Position numbers and translations under genes: made by a program
DNA from: CAYXDR01 sp046498185
Lineage (GTDB): Bacteria; Desulfobacterota; DSM-4660; Desulfatiglandales; Desulfatiglandaceae
Direction of reading: 5' to 3'
Assembly: GCA_046498185.1 (NCBI GenBank)
Contig: JAWOBE010000046.1
Location: forward strand, 1-14,487
Length of the DNA: 14,487 nt
Part shown: in pieces, positions 10,954 through 14,487 of the stretch
Position numbering within the stretch: position 1 is the stretch's first letter
Layout of the letters: every line of letters starts with the position of its first letter
Notes under the pieces: model-generated
Seen by the model: the letters and a program-made list of their open reading frames with translations, nothing else
Database searches by the model: none
Told to the model about the DNA's origin: nothing

Positions 10954-11823
10954 TTGGAGCTGGTAAAAATTAATATCAAGCGCCGACGAAACATTGAGAG
11001 GCTGATGTTCCTGTTTTTCAAAATCGCCGCCGCGGTGAACGGAGCGGCCCTTTTGATCGTGCTTTTCTTTCTTGTGAGTCGCGGCTGGCGTGCGATCAAC
11101 TGGACTTTTCTTACTCAAGCCCCCATGGATTCGATGACGAAAGGAGGGATTCTTCCCTGCATTGCCGGGACGCTTTATCTCGGAATCGGCGCGATCGTGG
11201 TGGCTTTGCCGGTGGGTGTGGCTTCCGCGTTATATCTGAATGAGTATGCCAGACCCGGGCGGCTGGTTCGACTCGTGAGGCTCGGAATAAACAACCTTGC
11301 CGGAGTCCCATCGGTTGTTTTCGGATTGTTCGGGCTCGCTTTTTTTGTAATTTATCTGGAAATGGGGGTGAGCATACTCGCGGGGGCGCTCACGCTTGGA
11401 GCAATGAGTCTTCCTGTCGTGATCGGCTCCACGGAAGAGGCTTTAAGAGCAGTGCCGGACACTTACCGGGAAGCTTCGCTGGGGCTGGGTGCAACCAAAT
11501 GGCAGACCATCTACCGGGTCGTACTTCCGGCCGCCCTTCCCGGAATCCTTACCGGTGGAATCCTGGGCTTGAGCCGTGCCGCGGGTGAAACCGCTCCGAT
11601 CATGTTTACGGCTGCGGTGTTTTATACGCCGAGCCTCCCGCGCTCCATCTTCGATGAGGTCATGGCGCTTCCATACCACATTTACGTGCTTGCCACGGCA
11701 GGCACTGAAATTGAAAAGACCAGGCACCTGCAGTATGGAACGGCCCTGGTTTTGATCGCACTGGTTCTGGGGTTGAATCTTGCAGCGATTATTATCCGGG
11801 CAAGGCTGCGCAAAAAAGTGTAA
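10954..11823 (+). CDS. pstA: Phosphate ABC transporter permease PstA
   Basis: This 289-residue inner-membrane permease forms the translocation channel with PstC. The PstA pattern is clear: GGILPCIAGTLYLGIGAIVV, LPVGVASALYLNEYA, NNLAGVPSVVFGLFGLAFF, the coupling loop EASLGLGATKWQTIYRVVLP, and GLSRAAGETAPIMFTAAVF. It then ends LPYHIYVLAT with a final membrane helix and a basic tail. The start is TTG at 10954 with AAAGGAG about nine bases upstream. No ATG in this frame precedes the first membrane helix except M18. It follows pstC by 49 bases and precedes pstB by 35 bases. Confidence 0.95.
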   Translation: MELVKINIKRRRNIERLMFLFFKIAAAVNGAALLIVLFFLVSRGWRAINWTFLTQAPMDSMTKGGILPCIAGTLYLGIGAIVVALPVGVASALYLNEYARPGRLVRLVRLGINNLAGVPSVVFGLFGLAFFVIYLEMGVSILAGALTLGAMSLPVVIGSTEEALRAVPDTYREASLGLGATKWQTIYRVVLPAALPGILTGGILGLSRAAGETAPIMFTAAVFYTPSLPRSIFDEVMALPYHIYVLATAGTEIEKTRHLQYGTALVLIALVLGLNLAAIIIRARLRKKV

Positions 11824-11858
11824 TCCTTCAGAGGGGTAAACAAGGAAGAATCGCAACG

Positions 11859-12626
11859 ATGCAAAATGAATCACATGCAAAAATGAGGGTGGACGGGCTC
11901 AATTTTTTTTATGGTTCCTTCCAGGCCCTGCACGACATATCGATGGATTTCAACGTCAACCGGGTCACTGCTCTCATAGGGCCGTCCGGTTGCGGCAAAA
12001 GCACGTTGATCCGATGTCTGAACCGTATGAACGACCTGATATCCATAAGCCGGGTGGAAGGAAAGGTGCTGCTTGAAGGGGAGGATATCTACGACGATTC
12101 GGTTGACGTTGTCAACCTGAGGAGGCGGGTGGGGATGGTGTTTCAGAAACCCAATCCGTTCCCGAAATCCATTTTTGAAAACGTCGCCTACGGTTTGAGA
12201 GTTAACGGGCTCAGGGACAGGGCGTTGCTCGCGGAACGCGTTGAAAGCAGTTTAAAGCGAAGCGCTCTTTGGGAGGAAGTGAAAGACCGCATGAATGATT
12301 CCGCTTTGGGCCTTTCAGGCGGACAACAACAGCGCCTGTGCATAGCCAGGGCACTCGCCGTGGAGCCCGAGGTGCTGCTCATGGACGAGCCGGCTTCCGC
12401 GCTGGACCCGGTAGCGACCCAGAAGATAGAAGACCTTATCCAGGAACTGAAAGATTCCTATACCATCATCATCGTCACTCACAATATGCAACAGGCCGCC
12501 CGGGTATCGGACATAACGGCTTTTTTCTACCTGGGCAAGCTGGTGGAATCAGGCCGGACCGAGGAGATATTCACCCGTCCCAAACTCAAACAGACTTCGG
12601 ACTACATCACCGGCCGGTTTGGATGA
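11859..12626 (+). CDS. pstB: Phosphate ABC transporter ATP-binding protein PstB
   Basis: This 255-residue cytoplasmic ATPase powers PstSCA. Motifs in order: Walker A GPSGCGKST (41-49), Q-loop FQKPNPFPKSIFENVAYG (95-112, the NPFP context being specific to PstB), ABC signature LSGGQQQR (152-159), Walker B VLLMDEPASALDP (172-184) and the H-loop THNM with H208. Length and motif spacing match the family. The ATG at 11859 has only a weak purine-rich ribosome site (GGAAGAA), so translation may depend partly on coupling. phoU follows after 32 bases. Through PhoU, PstB is part of the phosphate-sensing complex that restrains PhoR. Confidence 0.97.
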   Translation: MQNESHAKMRVDGLNFFYGSFQALHDISMDFNVNRVTALIGPSGCGKSTLIRCLNRMNDLISISRVEGKVLLEGEDIYDDSVDVVNLRRRVGMVFQKPNPFPKSIFENVAYGLRVNGLRDRALLAERVESSLKRSALWEEVKDRMNDSALGLSGGQQQRLCIARALAVEPEVLLMDEPASALDPVATQKIEDLIQELKDSYTIIIVTHNMQQAARVSDITAFFYLGKLVESGRTEEIFTRPKLKQTSDYITGRFG

Positions 12627-12658
12627 GAGTGCGCCCGGCGACAGGAGGAAGATAAACC

Positions 12659-13321
12659 GTGACAAGGCATTTAGAGACGGAGCTGATAAAGCTCAAAAAT
12701 CGGATACTCTCGGTTGGGGCACTGGTTGAGGAAAACCTGCACCTGGCGGTGGAATCCATCGAGCATCGAGACGTAGATCTGGCCGGCCGTGTGATCGGTG
12801 CGGATCAGGAGATTGATGAAATGGAAGTGGAGGTGGAGGAGGAATGCTTGAAGATTATGGCCCTCCACCAGCCGGTGGCCGTGGATCTTCGGTTTCTGGC
12901 TGCAGTCATCAAAATAAACAACGACCTCGAAAGAATTGGAGACGAGGCGGTCAATATCGCGGAAAGGCTGATTTATATTGCATCCCGTCCTCCGGTGCCC
13001 ATCGATATTGAATATGTCACGATGGCCGAAAAGACACAAGCAATGCTGAAAGACAGCCTGGATTCATTGGTGAACCTGGATGCGGATCTTGCTTACAAGG
13101 TGATTTTGAAAGATGACGAGGTGGACGACCTCAACAGGGAAATCATAAACAGGGTCATCGAAACAGGTCAACATCACCCGGAACATGTAGGGCCGTTGAT
13201 CAGCCATGTCTCAATCTCGCGCTACCTGGAGCGCATCGCCGATCATGCCACGAATATCGCCGAAGAGGTCATTTACATGATCGAGGGTGAAATCCCCCGC
13301 CACAGAAGTTTCGAGTGGTAA
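12659..13321 (+). CDS. phoU: Phosphate signalling complex protein PhoU
   Basis: This 220-residue cytoplasmic regulator has two three-helix PhoU domains. Each carries the metal-binding helix signature: NNDLERIGDEAVNIAERLI in the first half and ISRYLERIADHATNIAEEVI in the second. The ECLKIMALHQPVAVDLRFLA segment precedes the first. PhoU links PstB to PhoR, keeping the kinase off when phosphate is plentiful and limiting uptake. The start is GTG at 12659, ten bases after AGGAGG. It is the last gene of the operon. Its stop lies five bases from that of the convergent phoR, with no room for a terminator between them. Confidence 0.96.
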   Translation: MTRHLETELIKLKNRILSVGALVEENLHLAVESIEHRDVDLAGRVIGADQEIDEMEVEVEEECLKIMALHQPVAVDLRFLAAVIKINNDLERIGDEAVNIAERLIYIASRPPVPIDIEYVTMAEKTQAMLKDSLDSLVNLDADLAYKVILKDDEVDDLNREIINRVIETGQHHPEHVGPLISHVSISRYLERIADHATNIAEEVIYMIEGEIPRHRSFEW

Positions 13322-13326
13322 AAGCT

Positions 13327-14094
13327 TCAGCCGGAGCCACCCACGGGCAGCACCATCGAAAATGTGCTTCCTTTGCCGGGAGAGCTTTCCACCGTTATCC
13401 GCCCGCCATGAGCCTGAACGATATGTTTGACGATCGCCAGCCCCAGGCCCGTGCCCCCCTGGTTCCTGCTGCGGGCCTTGTCAACCCGGTAGAAGCGTTC
13501 GAAGATCCGCTGAAGGTGCTCCTTGCGGATGCCGTAGCCCTGGTCCGAAACAGAAACCGTTACGGAATCGTCTTCCGCCGTTCCCGTTATAGTGATTGAG
13601 CGCTCGGGCGCACTGTACTTGATTGCATTGTCCAGGAGGTTCACCAGGGCCTGTTCCATGAGGAAGGGATCCATTGGAAACGCCAAATTCGAAGGACAGT
13701 TTACTTCCATGGTGATGCTCTTTTCCCCGGCTTTCGGAGAACATAACTGGACCGAAGTTTCGATTACTTCCTTCAGCTCCTGTCGCATGAGTTCTATCCG
13801 GCTGGTGCCACCCTGCTCGATCCTGGCAAGCGTCAAAAGATCATCGATCAAGGCCCCAAGGCGGTTTACATGCCGCTCGATGATTCCAAGAAAACGCTCG
13901 GCATCCCCCCTGTCATCGATTCCACCATCGAGGAGGGCCTCCACAAACCCTTTGATGGCCGTGACCGGGGTCTTGAGTTCGTGGGAAACATTTGCCACGA
14001 AATCTCTGCGTACGCGTTCAAGTCTTCTAAGGTCCGAAACATCATTGAGAACTATCAAGGCGCCGATTTTGACACCGGAGGTATCCAGCAGCTC
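13327..14094 (-). CDS. phoR: Phosphate-regulon sensor histidine kinase PhoR, N-terminus lost at a sequence junction
   Basis: This is the C-terminal catalytic part of PhoR, the membrane kinase that phosphorylates PhoB. Reading from the junction: the end of a PAS-like domain (ELLDTSGVKIGALIVLNDVS), the dimerisation/phosphorylation helix with FVANVSHELKTP (the phosphoryl-accepting His is residue 26 counted from TTG 14058), then N-box VNLLDNAIKYS, G1 SDQGYGIRKE, F-box IFERFYR and G2 GGTGLGLAIVKHIVQAHGG. About 255 residues are present; full PhoR proteins have roughly 430-600 with an N-terminal membrane region. Upstream of about 14,095 the frame changes to unrelated GC-rich sequence and soon meets an in-frame TAG. 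I regard the loss as artefactual and the TTG at 14058 as internal, not a real start. The orientation, tail to tail with phoU, supports phoR over other kinases. Confidence 0.88.
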   Translation of the reverse strand, partial: ELLDTSGVKIGALIVLNDVSDLRRLERVRRDFVANVSHELKTPVTAIKGFVEALLDGGIDDRGDAERFLGIIERHVNRLGALIDDLLTLARIEQGGTSRIELMRQELKEVIETSVQLCSPKAGEKSITMEVNCPSNLAFPMDPFLMEQALVNLLDNAIKYSAPERSITITGTAEDDSVTVSVSDQGYGIRKEHLQRIFERFYRVDKARSRNQGGTGLGLAIVKHIVQAHGGRITVESSPGKGSTFSMVLPVGGSG

Positions 14095-14101
14095 GGCCGA
14101 G

Positions 14102-14487
14102 GTGCTGCCGCACCTCGATCGGCTGTACTCGGCTGCCCTGCGCTACACCCGCGACGCCACCGACGCCGAGGACCTCGTCCAGGAGACGGTCGCCAAGGCC
14201 TACCGTTCCTTCCACCAGTACCGCGAGGGGACCAACCTCAAGGCCTGGCTCTACCGGGTCCTGCACACGACCTACATCTCGATGTACCGCAAGGCCCAAC
14301 GACGTCCCCAGGAGTCCCTGCAGGACGAGATCGACGACTTCTCGTTCTACGACGAGCTGAGCCGTACCACCGGCTCCTCGCCGGAGCGCGAGGTCCTCGA
14401 CACCTTCACCGCCGACGAGGTCAAGGACGCGCTCGCGCAGCTGCCCGACACGTTCCGCGAGGCCGTCTACCTCGCCGACGTGGAGGG
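14102..14487 (+). CDS. ECF sigma factor of actinobacterial SigR/SigH type, partial; likely foreign sequence
   Basis: An open plus-strand frame runs to the window end (128 codons), reading LDRLYSAALRYTRDATDAED then LVQETVAKAYRSFHQYREGT, NLKAWLYRVLHTTYISMYRK and later LAQLPDTFREAVYLADVEG. This is sigma region 2 and the start of region 4 of SigR/SigH, the actinobacterial ECF sigma factor for thiol-oxidative stress, partnered by the RsrA anti-sigma factor. Nearly all third codon positions are G or C. By hand count 14101-14160 is about 72% GC, against 53% for 14041-14100. The true N-terminus and start codon are absent because the frame fuses into phoR; the GTG at 14102 is internal. Both protein and composition point to a high-GC actinomycete, not the organism of the rest of the window. 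Confidence 0.9.
   Translation, partial: MLPHLDRLYSAALRYTRDATDAEDLVQETVAKAYRSFHQYREGTNLKAWLYRVLHTTYISMYRKAQRRPQESLQDEIDDFSFYDELSRTTGSSPEREVLDTFTADEVKDALAQLPDTFREAVYLADVE

Noticed and set aside
14042..14299. 85-codon minus-strand frame crossing the phoR/sigma junction
   Set aside because: It spans two sequences of different origin and is antisense to a convincing sigma-factor frame. High-GC DNA commonly gives such shadow frames.
14102..14487. Horizontal transfer of an actinobacterial sigma factor into this genome
   Set aside because: Both genes at the join are broken in mid-domain with no mobile element or repeat flank, and there is no amelioration of composition. A chimeric assembly is the simpler explanation, though not proven.

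Overview
The window looks like chromosome from a mid-GC Desulfobacterota-type (former deltaproteobacterial) anaerobe. The basis is a small siroheme sulfite reductase of the kind known from sulfate reducers, GC-rich dispersed intergenic repeats, and the style of the pst and phoR genes. This is an inference from gene content; no rRNA or other marker gene is present. The last ~390 bases (from about 14,095) do not fit. They are very GC-rich, encode an actinobacterial SigR/SigH-type ECF sigma factor, and cut phoR in mid-gene. I read that join as a probable assembly or library chimera.

Region 1 (1-2716) is accessory DNA. It holds the start of an XRE-family antitoxin gene behind a decayed HigB/Gp49-type toxin gene, and a second toxin-antitoxin pair with a TumE-family (DUF6516) toxin and a helical partner, expressed from a promoter that overlaps a large inverted repeat. 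It also holds a remnant of an IS21-family istB gene. Several families of structured dispersed repeats lie between the genes. Two of them (132 bp and 40 bp) occur as nested direct repeats on either side of the TumE pair.

Region 2 (2717-5276) has two minus-strand genes: a stand-alone ATPase_2/STAND-like P-loop ATPase with a good sigma70-type promoter, and an MscS-family channel whose stop codon lies inside a repeat hairpin. Region 3 (5403-8724) has plus-strand metabolic genes: the small sulfite reductase, ammonia-dependent asparagine synthetase AsnA, a TCGGNN hexamer tract, and a tightly linked pair encoding a divergent DUF72 protein and a short J-domain protein.

Region 4 (8725-14094) is a complete phosphate-uptake operon, pstS-pstC-pstA-pstB-phoU, behind two arrays of 11-bp Pho-box-like units. 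The 3' part of the sensor kinase gene phoR converges on phoU from the opposite strand. PhoR would sense phosphate status through PstSCAB and PhoU and activate PhoB, which would bind the Pho-box arrays. phoB itself is not in the window and may lie beyond the broken phoR. No tRNA, rRNA or CRISPR array was seen.
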